The translations under genes and the position numbers were made by a program. A model generated the notes under the pieces. That model was not told the DNA's origin, made no database searches, and worked only from the letters and a program-made list of their open reading frames with translations. 64,000 nt of DNA from positions 1 to 64,000 of the forward strand of contig NZ_VAUP01000022.1 of NCBI RefSeq assembly GCF_005871085.1, written 5' to 3'. Source of the DNA: Xanthobacter autotrophicus. GTDB lineage: Bacteria > Pseudomonadota > Alphaproteobacteria > Rhizobiales > Xanthobacteraceae. Positions within the stretch are counted from its first letter, which is position 1. Each line of letters begins with the position of its first letter. Below are positions 8,690 through 17,218 of this stretch, in pieces.

Positions 8690-9385
8690 ATGTCCAGAAT
8701 TGTCGACCTCAGCCTGCTCATCGAAGACAACATGCCCGCTCACAAGCTGTTTCAGCGGCCAGTGATCACCACTCACCTCAGCCACGAAAGCTCCAAGGCG
8801 TTCGGTCTCGGCGTGCCCGGCGACGCCATGACCTTCCAGACCAATTTCATCGCCATGCTGGACCATGTGGGCACCCATGTGGACGCCTACCGTCATGTGA
8901 AGCCCGACGGCGCCTCCATCGACGAGATGCCCCTCGACATGTTCATGGGCAAGGCGGTGTGCTTCGACCTGCGCCACATCCCCGACCTCGGCGACATAAC
9001 CGACGAGGATCTGGAGAAGGCCGAGGAAGCCGCCGGCGTGAAGGTGGACGGCCACATCGTGCTGCTGTGCACCGGCTTCCACGCCCGCAACTATCCGAGC
9101 CTCGACAGCGTGTGGAAGAACCCGCTGCTGACGGTGGAAGCCACCAAGTGGCTCTACGCGCGCGGCTCCATGATGCAGGGAGTAGAAGGTCCCTCCACCG
9201 ACAAGCCCACCGACAACATCTTCGCCCAGCACCGCCTGTGCCGCGAGCTGGGCATGAGCCATTGGGAGTGGCTGGTGAATCTGGAGGAACTGGTGGGCAA
9301 GGGCGAATTCCAGTTCTTCGGCGTGCCGCTGAAGTTCAAGGGCGGCTCCGGATCGCCGGTGCGCGCCTTCGCCGTCCTCAATTGA
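8690..9385 (+). CDS. Cyclase-family metal hydrolase (KynB/isatin-hydrolase type)
   Basis: Predicted 231-residue hydrolase of the cyclase family, which includes kynurenine formamidase KynB and isatin hydrolase. These use a Mn or Zn site to cleave an amide, often in a ring. The metal motif is present as His59-x3-His63-x-Asp65-x3-His69, matching HxGTHxDxPxH apart from the Pro, which here is within AYR. Downstream conserved parts are VKVDGHIVLLCTGF and GVEGPSTDKPTD. A GGAG Shine-Dalgarno at 8681 supports the ATG at 8690. Family activity is well supported; the ring or amide it opens is not known. Confidence 0.85.
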   Translation: MSRIVDLSLLIEDNMPAHKLFQRPVITTHLSHESSKAFGLGVPGDAMTFQTNFIAMLDHVGTHVDAYRHVKPDGASIDEMPLDMFMGKAVCFDLRHIPDLGDITDEDLEKAEEAAGVKVDGHIVLLCTGFHARNYPSLDSVWKNPLLTVEATKWLYARGSMMQGVEGPSTDKPTDNIFAQHRLCRELGMSHWEWLVNLEELVGKGEFQFFGVPLKFKGGSGSPVRAFAVLN

Positions 9386-9511
9386 GCTTGCGAATACGTC
9401 TCTTCTGCCCTGACTGAGACGTATGGGCCTGCTGGATGGTTACTGCCAGCCATCCAGCAGCACTCACCTCGTGGTCCAACTCCAAGATCAAACACACGCC
9501 GGAGCAGCCTT

Positions 9512-10918
9512 ATGTCCGCCGAGTTCGACACCCTGAGCGCCCTCGCCCTGCGCGGGATGGTGGCCCGGCGCGAAGTCTCGCCGGTGGAGCTGACGCGCCG
9601 CGCCCTGGACCGCGCCATCGCCACCCAGCCGACCCTCAACGCCTTCTTCGTCATCCTGGAGGAGGAGGCCATGGCCGCCGCCCGCGTCGCCGAGGATGCG
9701 GTGATGACGGGCGCGCCGCTCGGCCTCATCCACGGCCTGCCGTTCTCCGCCAAGGACCTGATGGCGGTGAAGGGGGCACCCTATGCCTCCGGCTCCCGCG
9801 CCATGGCCCATAACATCGCTGAGGTGGATGCCCCCGCCGTGGAGCGGGCGAAGGCGCAGGGCGGCATCCTCATCGGCAAGACCACCACCAGCGAGTTCGG
9901 CTGCAAGCCCATCGGCGACAGCCCGCTCACCGGCATCACCCGCAACCCGTGGAACCTCGCCATGACGCCGGGCGGGTCGAGCGCGGGGGCGGCGGCCTCG
10001 GTGGCGGCGGGCATCACTCCGTTCGCGCTGGGCACCGATGGCGGCGGCTCCATCCGCATCCCCTGCGCCTTCAGCGGGTTGTCGGGCCTGAAGGGCCAGT
10101 TCGGCCGGGTGCCGGTGTGGCCCACCTCGGCGACGCCGACGCTCGCCCATGTGGGGCCCATCGCCCGCTCCATGGCGGATGCGGCGCTGCTGTTTTCCGC
10201 TGTGGCCGGGCACGACCGGCGCGATCCCTTCACTGTGGCCGGCCCGGTGCCGGACGTGATGGGCGCGGCGCAGGCCTCGGTGGCCGGTATGCGCGTCGCC
10301 TACAGTCCCACCTTCGGCTATGCCCGCCCCGCGCCCGAGGTGATCGCAGCCACTGACCGCGCCGCCCGCACCTTCGAGGCTCTGGGCTGCCATGTGGAGG
10401 AGGTGGACGAGGTATTCGACACCGACCCCGCCGACCTGTGGACGGCGGAATTCTACGCCGGCGTCGGCACCCGCCTGCGCGACGTGCTGGAAAACCGGCG
10501 TGAGCTGCTCGACCCGGCGGTGGCGGACATCCTGATGCCGGCGCTCGGCCAGGAGATGAAGAGCTATTATGCCAGCGTCTTCGCCCGTTATGCCCTGCGC
10601 GAGAAGATGCGCCTGTTCTTCGAGCGCTATGATCTCCTCATCTCCCCGGTGCTGCCGGTGAGCGCGCTGGAAGCCGGGCGGAACCTGCCGGCGGGGCTGG
10701 AGGACCGCAACCTCGTGTCCTGGGTGTTCTACACCTATCCCTTCAACCTCACCGGCCAGCCCGCCGGGGCAGTGTGCGCCGGCCTGTCGCCGCAGGGCAT
10801 GCCCATCGGCCTCCAGATCGTCGGCCGCTCTTATTGCGAGGACGACGTGGTGCGCGCGGCGGCGGCATTCGAGCGCGCCCAGCCCCCCGGCTACAACCGC
10901 CCGCCGGCAGGCGCCTGA
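9512..10918 (+). CDS. Amidase (amidase-signature family)
   Basis: Predicted 468-residue amidase, full length for the family. Catalytic residues are Lys81 (FSAKDL), Ser156 in PGGSSAG and nucleophile Ser180 in DGGGSIRIP. Spacings are 75 and 24, the same as in fatty-acid amide hydrolase. It lies 126 nt behind the cyclase gene, so it may have its own translation signals yet share the operon. It is only distantly similar to the amidase at 192-1373, so the locus carries two different enzymes rather than a recent duplication. Substrate unknown. Confidence 0.9.
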   Translation: MSAEFDTLSALALRGMVARREVSPVELTRRALDRAIATQPTLNAFFVILEEEAMAAARVAEDAVMTGAPLGLIHGLPFSAKDLMAVKGAPYASGSRAMAHNIAEVDAPAVERAKAQGGILIGKTTTSEFGCKPIGDSPLTGITRNPWNLAMTPGGSSAGAAASVAAGITPFALGTDGGGSIRIPCAFSGLSGLKGQFGRVPVWPTSATPTLAHVGPIARSMADAALLFSAVAGHDRRDPFTVAGPVPDVMGAAQASVAGMRVAYSPTFGYARPAPEVIAATDRAARTFEALGCHVEEVDEVFDTDPADLWTAEFYAGVGTRLRDVLENRRELLDPAVADILMPALGQEMKSYYASVFARYALREKMRLFFERYDLLISPVLPVSALEAGRNLPAGLEDRNLVSWVFYTYPFNLTGQPAGAVCAGLSPQGMPIGLQIVGRSYCEDDVVRAAAAFERAQPPGYNRPPAGA

Positions 10919-10983
10919 GGCGGCCCATCCCGCCAGGGCTCGCCGCCACAAAGAACGCGAACAGCAAGAAAGCCGCCCGTCGC

Positions 10984-11217
10984 TCAGCTCGCCAGCCGCA
11001 CCGGGATCCGCATCGCCGAGGCGAAGGTCTCGAAAGCCAACCGGGCGCGACGCTCCAACTCGGGCGCGTCGGCCGCTTCTATCACCTCGATCAGCATCCC
11101 GGCATGCTCGGCAATGGGCAGGGCACGGAGGAAGTCCACCGCCTCGCCCATGGAACGCAGGACGACGGGGGTGCTGACGGAACGGACATGCATCGGGCGG
11201 GTGTTGGGATTCGGCAC
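10984..11217 (-). CDS. DUF982-like small protein
   Basis: Predicted 77-residue protein whose pattern (HVRSVSTPVVLRSMGEAVDFLRAL, then LERRARLAFETFASAMRIPV) fits DUF982, a family common in Rhizobiales and without known function. The GTG at 11217 is chosen because the minus strand carries a perfect AAGGAG at 11231-11226, 8 nt upstream. The frame stays open much further (to 11382) but that part is low-complexity and Arg-rich. It is convergent with the amidase at 9512-10918. No partner gene suggests a role. Confidence 0.65.
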   Translation of the reverse strand: MPNPNTRPMHVRSVSTPVVLRSMGEAVDFLRALPIAEHAGMLIEVIEAADAPELERRARLAFETFASAMRIPVRLAS

Positions 11218-11545
11218 GGTCGGGGCTCCTTGCTGATCGCTGGGCACCCATATGCGTGGACCCGCCGCCTGAAGGCTTCCCCAAAAGAGGGGAGCGATTT
11301 CCGGTGCGCGCGGCGCCTTGCGGCGGCGCCGAGAAAAACCACCACCCCCTGCTGTCAGCCCCCCGCTGGCCGACGAACCCATCCGGTGGGAGCGTCCAGT
11401 TGCGAGGCGCGAAGGGCAAATCGCGACCCGGGCTCCAGGCTCCGGATTCCGCGCGCCATCAAGCCCCGAACAATCAGGGGGCCGAATTTTTCCGGCCGCG
11501 GAATGCTTCCAGGAAACGCCGGCGCGGCGGACGCTTCAGGGGCGT
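11218..11545. other. Gene-free spacer
   Basis: These 328 nt lie between two minus-strand genes. Apart from the Shine-Dalgarno of the DUF982 gene I see no convincing open frame, RNA gene or strong hairpin. It presumably holds the DUF982 promoter and the end of the LysR transcript. Confidence 0.4.
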
Positions 11546-12403
11546 TCAAGGGGTGTTCAGGTCGCGACACACAGCAATGATGTGATCCATCACGGCACGC
11601 ACCCGCGCCGCGCGCCGCAGGTCCGGGTGCACCAGCAGCCACAGGTCGCGCTTGGCACCCGCCCCCTCGGCCACGCACACCAGATCTTCCGCCGTGCGGC
11701 CCAGCGCGTGGGGCACCGCGGCCAGCCCCATGCCGGCGCGGGCCGCCGAGACGAGGCTGGACAGGTCGTTACTCGTGAAGACGATGGGTCGACCCTTCGC
11801 CATGGCCTCGAGCCAGACCTGCTGGGGCGAATGGGCCAGTTCCTCGTCATATCCGAGGAAGGTGCGGGCGGCTTCCGGCGTCGCCTCGACATAGGCGCGG
11901 GCGCCATAAAGACCATAGGCGAGGACGCCGAGCTTGCGGGCCACCAGGCCTTTCTCCTGCGGCCGCGAGAGGCGCAGCGCGAGGTCGGCTTCGCCCCGCG
12001 ACAGGCGCGCCGCGGACGACGTGCCGGAGACGTCCAAAACCAGCCCAGGATGGCGCGCGAGGAGAGGGGCGAGGCGCGGCACCAGCCAGTGGCTCGCCAG
12101 CGCCGGCGGCGCGCTGATCCGCACCCGCCCCTCCACCGCGGAGCCGGCGCCTGACGCGAGGCGCTCGATGCCATGGACCGCCTGCTCCACGGTGCCGGCT
12201 CGTTCCAGCAGCCGTTCGCCCTCCTGCGTGAGGGCGTAACCACGCGGCAGACGGTCGAACAGCTTCAGGGACAGTGCCGCTTCGAGGCCCGAAATGCGGC
12301 GGGCGACGGTCGAATGATCCGTGCCGAGCCGGCGCGCGGATTCCGAAAGGCTGCCGCACCGGGCCAGCTCCACAAAGAACCGCAGGTCGTCCCAATCAAG
12401 CAT
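11546..12403 (-). CDS. LysR-family regulator of the adjacent oxidoreductase
   Basis: Predicted 285-residue LysR regulator. The N-terminal helix-turn-helix (residues 1-60) has WDDLRFFVELARCGSLSESA then DHSTVARRISGLE, a wording typical of the LysR branch that includes DsdC/GcvA-like alphaproteobacterial regulators. Residues 88-280 are the effector-binding domain. It is transcribed away from the quinone oxidoreductase at 12503. The intervening 99 nt contain a 50-bp dyad, which makes it the likely local autoregulator and controller of that gene. Confidence 0.88.
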   Translation of the reverse strand: MLDWDDLRFFVELARCGSLSESARRLGTDHSTVARRISGLEAALSLKLFDRLPRGYALTQEGERLLERAGTVEQAVHGIERLASGAGSAVEGRVRISAPPALASHWLVPRLAPLLARHPGLVLDVSGTSSAARLSRGEADLALRLSRPQEKGLVARKLGVLAYGLYGARAYVEATPEAARTFLGYDEELAHSPQQVWLEAMAKGRPIVFTSNDLSSLVSAARAGMGLAAVPHALGRTAEDLVCVAEGAGAKRDLWLLVHPDLRRAARVRAVMDHIIAVCRDLNTP

Positions 12404-12411
12404 CGCTCATT

Positions 12412-12461
12412 CTGCGCAAAACTCCCCATATAGTGCGTATTTATATGGAATTCCTGCGCAG
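12412..12461. promoter_or_regulatory. 50-bp two-part dyad, probable LysR operator
   Basis: Two inverted-repeat pairs share one centre near 12437. The outer pair is CTGCGCA (12412-12418) with TGCGCAG (12455-12461); the inner pair is CCATATA (12426-12432) with TATATGG (12442-12448). They sit between the divergent LysR and oxidoreductase genes. The arrangement suits a LysR tetramer binding two sites and bending the DNA, which is inference. Confidence 0.6.
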
Positions 12462-12502
12462 AGAAAGCCGACCTAGGCTCATGGCGATCACAGGAGGCGC
12501 CC

Positions 12503-13507
12503 ATGACATTCGTGACCACGACAGTCGCGACCACCACTTTCGCCATCGAGTTGACGGCGCCGGGCGGGATCGACCGCTTCCGGGCGGCGACACGGGTACT
12601 TCCCGCACCGAATGCCGGGGAAGTTCGCCTGCGCCACACCGCCATCGGCGTCAATTTCGTCGATATCTACCAGCGCACCGGCCTCTATCCCGTGGGGGCC
12701 ACGCCGGCGGTGCTCGGCGTGGAGGGCGCCGGCGTCGTCGAGGCGGTCGGCCCCGGCGTGACGCAGCTGGCGGTCGGCGACCGCGTCGCCTATGCCGGCC
12801 TGCCCGTGGGCGGCTATGCGCAGTCGCGCAACATTCCCGCCACACGCCTCGTGCCCATCCCCTACGGGATCGACGACCGCACGGCCGCCGCGGCCATGCT
12901 GCGGGGGGTGACCGCCCATATGCTCCTGCGCCAGGTCTGTCCGACCGGCCCGGGCACGACCCTGCTGGTGCACGCGGCAGCCGGCGGCCTCGGCCTGCTG
13001 CTGACCGCATGGGGCAAGCGGTTGGGCGCGCGGGTGATCGGCACGGTGGGCTCTCCCGCCAAGGCGGATCTCGCCCTCGCGCAGGGAGCCGATCATGTGA
13101 TCCTCCACAAGGAGCAGGATTTCGTCGCCGAGGTCCGCCGCCTCACCGACGGGGCGGGCGTGGACGTTGCCATCGATGGTATCGGCGGACAGACCCTGCT
13201 GCGCACGCTCGATGCGGTCCGTGCCTTCGGGGCGGTGGCCAGCATCGGCCAGGCATCTGGGGCGCTGCCCGACATTCCCCTTTCCGAACTGGGGCCGAGA
13301 CGCTCCCTGTCCCTGAGCCGGCCGAGCGTGTTCGCCTATGCCAATTCCATCGGAGCCTATCGCCAGGCAGCCGAGGAGCTGTTTGCCGAACTCGGACGCG
13401 GTCTGCCGGTCACCATCGGTGCCGAACTGCCCCTCGCCCGCGTGGCCGATGCCCATCTCATGCTGGAGCGCGGCGAGACCATGGGCTCGCTGCTGCTCGT
13501 GCCCTGA
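12503..13507 (+). CDS. Quinone oxidoreductase-like (zinc-free MDR)
   Basis: Predicted 334-residue medium-chain reductase of the NADPH:quinone oxidoreductase (QOR) type. The GroES-like catalytic domain covers residues 20-130 (VNFVDIYQRTGLYP, LGVEGAGVVEAVG, VGDRVAYAG). The Rossmann domain has the QOR nucleotide loop HAAAGGLGLLLTAW and a GADHVI stretch. It lacks the cysteines of zinc-binding alcohol dehydrogenases. A strong AGGAGG Shine-Dalgarno lies before the ATG at 12503. The N-terminus carries a Thr-rich stretch (TTTVATTTF) absent from E. coli Qor. Likely role: NADPH-dependent reduction of quinones or enones, controlled by the divergent LysR. Confidence 0.87.
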   Translation: MTFVTTTVATTTFAIELTAPGGIDRFRAATRVLPAPNAGEVRLRHTAIGVNFVDIYQRTGLYPVGATPAVLGVEGAGVVEAVGPGVTQLAVGDRVAYAGLPVGGYAQSRNIPATRLVPIPYGIDDRTAAAAMLRGVTAHMLLRQVCPTGPGTTLLVHAAAGGLGLLLTAWGKRLGARVIGTVGSPAKADLALAQGADHVILHKEQDFVAEVRRLTDGAGVDVAIDGIGGQTLLRTLDAVRAFGAVASIGQASGALPDIPLSELGPRRSLSLSRPSVFAYANSIGAYRQAAEELFAELGRGLPVTIGAELPLARVADAHLMLERGETMGSLLLVP

Positions 13508-13596
13508 GCCGCCGGGGCCACGGTGCCGCCGGGCCCTGCGGCCTCGCCGCCGAGACCGCGACCGGGACCGGGACCGGGACAAGCCGGCCTGCCGCT

Positions 13597-15081
13597 TCAC
13601 CTTGCTTGAAGCAAGGGTTGAGACGCGGCTTCTCGCGCCATCCATTCCGGCTGGTCGCCACCCAGGCGCGGGGTGGGGCGCGACCAGCGGCAAGGGGTCT
13701 CGGACATGCGCAGCACCGGTCCCAACGTCTTCAGGTCGCCATAGCAGGTGCCATCGACATGCACCGCGAGGGCCTCGAACTCCGCCGGCGCCAGCCGCCC
13801 GGCTGCAATGGCGAAGTCGGAGACGAGGCCCTCCCGTTGCAGCAGCATGGCCGATTGGCACAGCGACACCTGAACCCGGTAGCTGCCGCCCTCGCGGGCG
13901 CGGCGGGCAAGCGCCAGCATGGCCCCGAAAGCGCCGAGGAAGCCGGTGATGAAATCGCACATGAAAACCGGTGTCAGCTCCGGCCGGCCGCGCCCCATGG
14001 CCTCGCCCTGGGTGTGGCAGATGCCGGTGACGGCCTGCGCCACCTGGTCCCAGCCGGCGCGGTCGGCAAACGGACCGCCGGAGCCGAAGCAGTTCACCGA
14101 AACATGCACCAGCCCGGGCCGCAGCTTCATCAGGTCCTCAGCCCCGAAGCCGTGGGCGGCCAAGCGCCCGGGCCGGTAGCCATCGATGAAGACATCGGCG
14201 TCACGGACGAGCGCGCGCAATTGCGCTGCCTCGGCCGGGCTGGTGAAATCGAGGAAGGTGCTGCGCTTGCCGTGGCTGGTGTCGCGTACGAAGGCCGGCA
14301 CCTGGGGCAGGTGCGGCGCCGTGACCATGAGCACATCGGCGCCGTGCTCGGCCAGCGACAGGCCGGCCGTCGGCCCGGCGAGGATGCGGGTCAGATCAAG
14401 CACACGCAGGCCCGCCATGGGCGCGTTCCCCGCCGGCAGGGGCTCCGGCGCGCCGTCCGCGAGCTTGGTGATCTCCACCACGGGCCGGGAGGCGAGATAG
14501 GCGCCGTGGGGATGGGCGAGCCATTCCTCGGGCGTGCGCACCTTGCCGCCGCAGGCGCGCGCCGCCGCAAGCGCGTCCTCCAGGGCGTCCGCGCCCCAGC
14601 GGGCGACGCCCGCCTTCATGCCTTCGACGGAGCTGTTGCAGTCGAGCACATCCAGCACGCGCTCTTCCAGATGGGGCAGGTTGGTATGGGGCAGCACCCA
14701 GCCCCCATCCGCCGTCGCCCACGGCTGGGTCAGCGAGACCATGTGCTTCACGGCCGACGAGACGGGGATGGGCCGGTATTGCCCGTCGTCGGCGCGTAGC
14801 AGGGTCTCCTCCCCGCCGGACAGGGAGGTGGCGGCGGCCGCGCGGGCGTCGATGCTCAGCTTCTGCCGGCGGCCGGTCCGCAGCCGCCAGAGATCGTTGG
14901 CGGCGACGCCGCGCGCGGCGAGCACCGATGCGGATACCTCGCCGATGCGGAACGGCGTGCGAAAAAACGGATCGGCCCCGCTGATCGAGACTTCGTCGGC
15001 CGGCAGCGGCGCGGCGGCGCGGATGGCCATCAGCTCGCGGAACGCATTGGAGGCAGTCGGGAAACGCTGGGGAGTGGGCAT
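13597..15081 (-). CDS. Family III CoA-transferase (CaiB/BaiF type)
   Basis: Predicted 494-residue CoA-transferase. The CaiB/Frc core starts near residue 225 (GLRVLDLTRILAGPTAGLSLAEHGADVL). The probable catalytic aspartate is Asp376 in MCDFITGFLGA, matching the DxxTG pattern. The first 220 residues resemble a second, rearranged half-domain (LEERVLDVLDC, VRTPEEWLAHPHG), as seen in long CaiB homologues of about 480-500 residues. It follows the ActP-like gene after 110 nt on the same strand. It may activate an organic acid taken up by that transporter (inference). The ATG at 15081 has only a weak Shine-Dalgarno. Confidence 0.82.
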   Translation of the reverse strand: MPTPQRFPTASNAFRELMAIRAAAPLPADEVSISGADPFFRTPFRIGEVSASVLAARGVAANDLWRLRTGRRQKLSIDARAAAATSLSGGEETLLRADDGQYRPIPVSSAVKHMVSLTQPWATADGGWVLPHTNLPHLEERVLDVLDCNSSVEGMKAGVARWGADALEDALAAARACGGKVRTPEEWLAHPHGAYLASRPVVEITKLADGAPEPLPAGNAPMAGLRVLDLTRILAGPTAGLSLAEHGADVLMVTAPHLPQVPAFVRDTSHGKRSTFLDFTSPAEAAQLRALVRDADVFIDGYRPGRLAAHGFGAEDLMKLRPGLVHVSVNCFGSGGPFADRAGWDQVAQAVTGICHTQGEAMGRGRPELTPVFMCDFITGFLGAFGAMLALARRAREGGSYRVQVSLCQSAMLLQREGLVSDFAIAAGRLAPAEFEALAVHVDGTCYGDLKTLGPVLRMSETPCRWSRPTPRLGGDQPEWMAREAASQPLLQAR

Positions 15082-15191
15082 GGAAGAGCCTTTCGCGCGA
15101 TGGGAGCCGGCGGGCGGCGGCCGCGCCGGATCGCGGCTGGAGAGGGGGTGGAAAGCCTGGTCCGGGCCGCGGCGGCCCGGACCCTCCGGCG

Positions 15192-16700
15192 TCAGGCGGC
15201 GCCGGCCAGGTGGTGGGGCGCACCGGCGCGCCGCCCTGCCCGCGAGACCAGCCAGCAGGTGAAGAAGGCCAGCGGCATGGAAATGAGGGTCGGCGGATCG
15301 AGGCTGACCACAGGTGTTGCGAAGCCGAACACCTTGACCCACATGGACGGGCCGAGCACTGTGAGGCCCAGCGCCGCCACCAGCCCGATACTGCCGCCGG
15401 CGATGGCGCCCCGGGTGGTGAGCCCCCGCCAGTAGATGGAGAGCACCAGCACGGGGAACGTGGAGGAGCAGGCGATGGCGAAGGCGAGGCTGATCATGTA
15501 GGCCACGTTCTGCCCCTGGAAGGCGACGCCGAGCGCGATGGCGACGAGCCCCAGAACCACCGTGGCGATGCGCGAGATCTTCAGTTCCCGCGCCTCGTCG
15601 GGCCGCCCCTTCAGCACCACGCGGGCATAGAGGTCGTGGCTCACGGCCGAGGCTCCGGCGAGCGTGAGGCCCGCCACCACGGCCAGGATGGTGGCGAAGG
15701 CGACCGCCGAGACGAGCCCCAGCATCACATCGCCGCCCAGCAGTCGCGCAAGGTGGATGGCCACCATGTTGACGCCGCCGATCACCTTGCCGTCCGCGCC
15801 GATGGCGGAGGCATCGCCGGAGAGGATGACAATGGCGCCGAAGCCGAAGATGGCGGTGGCGGCATAAAAGGTGCTGATGAGACCGGTGCCCCACACCACC
15901 GAATTCCGGGCGGCACGGGCGTCCGGCACGGTGAAGAAGCGCATCAGGATGTGGGGCAGGCCCGCCGTGCCGAACATGAGGGCCAGCGCCAGCGACAGGC
16001 TGGAGAAGGGCGAGCGCGCCGCAGCCGCGGGAGCCAGCACGCCCTGCCCCTTCGCATGGACCGCCGCCGCGCCCCGCAGCAGGGCCGACAGATCGAACCC
16101 GAACCGCGCCAGCACCAGCACCGCGATCACGGCCCCGCCCGCGAGCATCAGGCAGGCCTTGACGATCTGCACCCAGGTGGTGGCCATCATGCCGCCGAAC
16201 ATCACGTAGCAGATCATCAGCGTGCCCACGATGGCGACCGCTGCCTTGAAGTTGATGCCGAACAACAGCTCGATCAATGCCCCCGCGCCGACGAGCTGCG
16301 CGATGAGGTAGAAGCCGATCACCACCAGCGAGGCGAGCGCTCCGAAGATGCGCATGGGCGTCTCCTCAAGGCGCAGGCTCACCACGTCGGAGAAGGTGAA
16401 CTTGCCGAGCTGGCGCAGCCGCTCCGCCAGCAGGAACACCACGATGGGCATGCCGGTGGAATAGCCGATGGCGTAGATGTAGCCGTCGAACCCGCTGGTG
16501 AAGATCAGGCCGGTCAGGCCCAGGAAGGCCCCCGCCGAGAGCGCGTCGCCGGCGAGCGCGAGGCCATTCTGCAAGCTGGTGACGTTGCCGCCGGCTGCAT
16601 AGAAATCATTGGTGCCCTTGGTGTTGCGCGCCGCCCACCAGGTGATTGCGAGGGACAGCACCACGATGGCGAGGAAGCAGGAGGTGGCGATCGTATTCAT
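15192..16700 (-). CDS. actP: Cation/acetate-type symporter (sodium:solute symporter)
   Basis: Predicted 502-residue transporter of the sodium:solute symporter family, ActP branch, with about 13 membrane segments. Family features include FYAAGGNVTSLQNGLALAGDALSAGAFLG, YIYAIGYSTGMP and LPHILMRFFTVPDA. It imports acetate or another short carboxylate with a cation. The ATG at 16700 overlaps the stop of the DUF485 gene (ATGA), the standard yjcH-actP pairing. The gene name reflects the family and pairing; because the downstream gene is a CoA-transferase, not acetyl-CoA synthetase, the actual substrate may be another monocarboxylate. Confidence 0.85.
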   Translation of the reverse strand: MNTIATSCFLAIVVLSLAITWWAARNTKGTNDFYAAGGNVTSLQNGLALAGDALSAGAFLGLTGLIFTSGFDGYIYAIGYSTGMPIVVFLLAERLRQLGKFTFSDVVSLRLEETPMRIFGALASLVVIGFYLIAQLVGAGALIELLFGINFKAAVAIVGTLMICYVMFGGMMATTWVQIVKACLMLAGGAVIAVLVLARFGFDLSALLRGAAAVHAKGQGVLAPAAAARSPFSSLSLALALMFGTAGLPHILMRFFTVPDARAARNSVVWGTGLISTFYAATAIFGFGAIVILSGDASAIGADGKVIGGVNMVAIHLARLLGGDVMLGLVSAVAFATILAVVAGLTLAGASAVSHDLYARVVLKGRPDEARELKISRIATVVLGLVAIALGVAFQGQNVAYMISLAFAIACSSTFPVLVLSIYWRGLTTRGAIAGGSIGLVAALGLTVLGPSMWVKVFGFATPVVSLDPPTLISMPLAFFTCWLVSRAGRRAGAPHHLAGAA

Positions 16701-16996
16701 TCCGCCGCCCCTTCCGCCGCGAGGATGGCGCTGTCCGCGTCGGCCTGCATTTCGCGCCGGTTTCCGATCACCGCATAAGCCACGGTGAGCGCGAACCCGA
16801 GCAGGATGACGCCCAGTCCCAGGGCGAAGGCCATGGTGAGCGTGCCGCCCGCATGGATCGGAGTGGCGAGGACGCCGGGCGCGAACGCCATGAGCGCCGT
16901 GAAGCCGAGATAGGCCGACGCCAGGATGGCGGTGGCGAGGAATCCGGGCCCGGCGCCCGTGGCTTCGGCCGGAAGCTGTTTAGATCCGAGAGACAT
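16697..16996 (-). CDS. yjcH: DUF485 membrane protein (YjcH type)
   Basis: Predicted 99-residue inner-membrane protein with two hydrophobic helices (about residues 20-45 and 52-75) and the NRREMQADAD end found in YjcH-like proteins. It is translationally coupled to the symporter by an ATGA overlap and is probably an accessory subunit. The ATG at 16996 has a GAGGGG Shine-Dalgarno. A longer frame up to 17044 would add a short Arg-rich leader and is less likely. It is divergent from the LysR gene at 17219. Confidence 0.82.
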   Translation of the reverse strand: MSLGSKQLPAEATGAGPGFLATAILASAYLGFTALMAFAPGVLATPIHAGGTLTMAFALGLGVILLGFALTVAYAVIGNRREMQADADSAILAAEGAAE

Positions 16997-17158
16997 GGTC
17001 TTGTTCCCCTCAACGGTGGCGCGCGGCGGCAATCGCCCTCCCACCGGATCGCCGGCGCGCCGTCTGGATCGGGCCCACGGTTGGGAGACACTCCGCCCGC
17101 CTGTTGCCCAAAAAATATTCAGGATTGATCCTGCTTACTTTCGAGGCTAACAACCGTT

Positions 17159-17187
17159 TTGACATTCTTGAAATGGTTTGATCTGAT
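17159..17187 (+). promoter_or_regulatory. Candidate sigma-70 promoter for the LysR gene
   Basis: A perfect -35 hexamer TTGACA (17159-17164) is followed after 17 nt by TCTGAT (17182-17187, 4 of 6 matches to TATAAT). It lies 31 nt before the ATG at 17219 in the AT-rich divergent spacer 16997-17218. Confidence 0.4.
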
Positions 17188-17218
17188 GTTAGTCATATGA
17201 AAATGAGATGGTCCGGCC

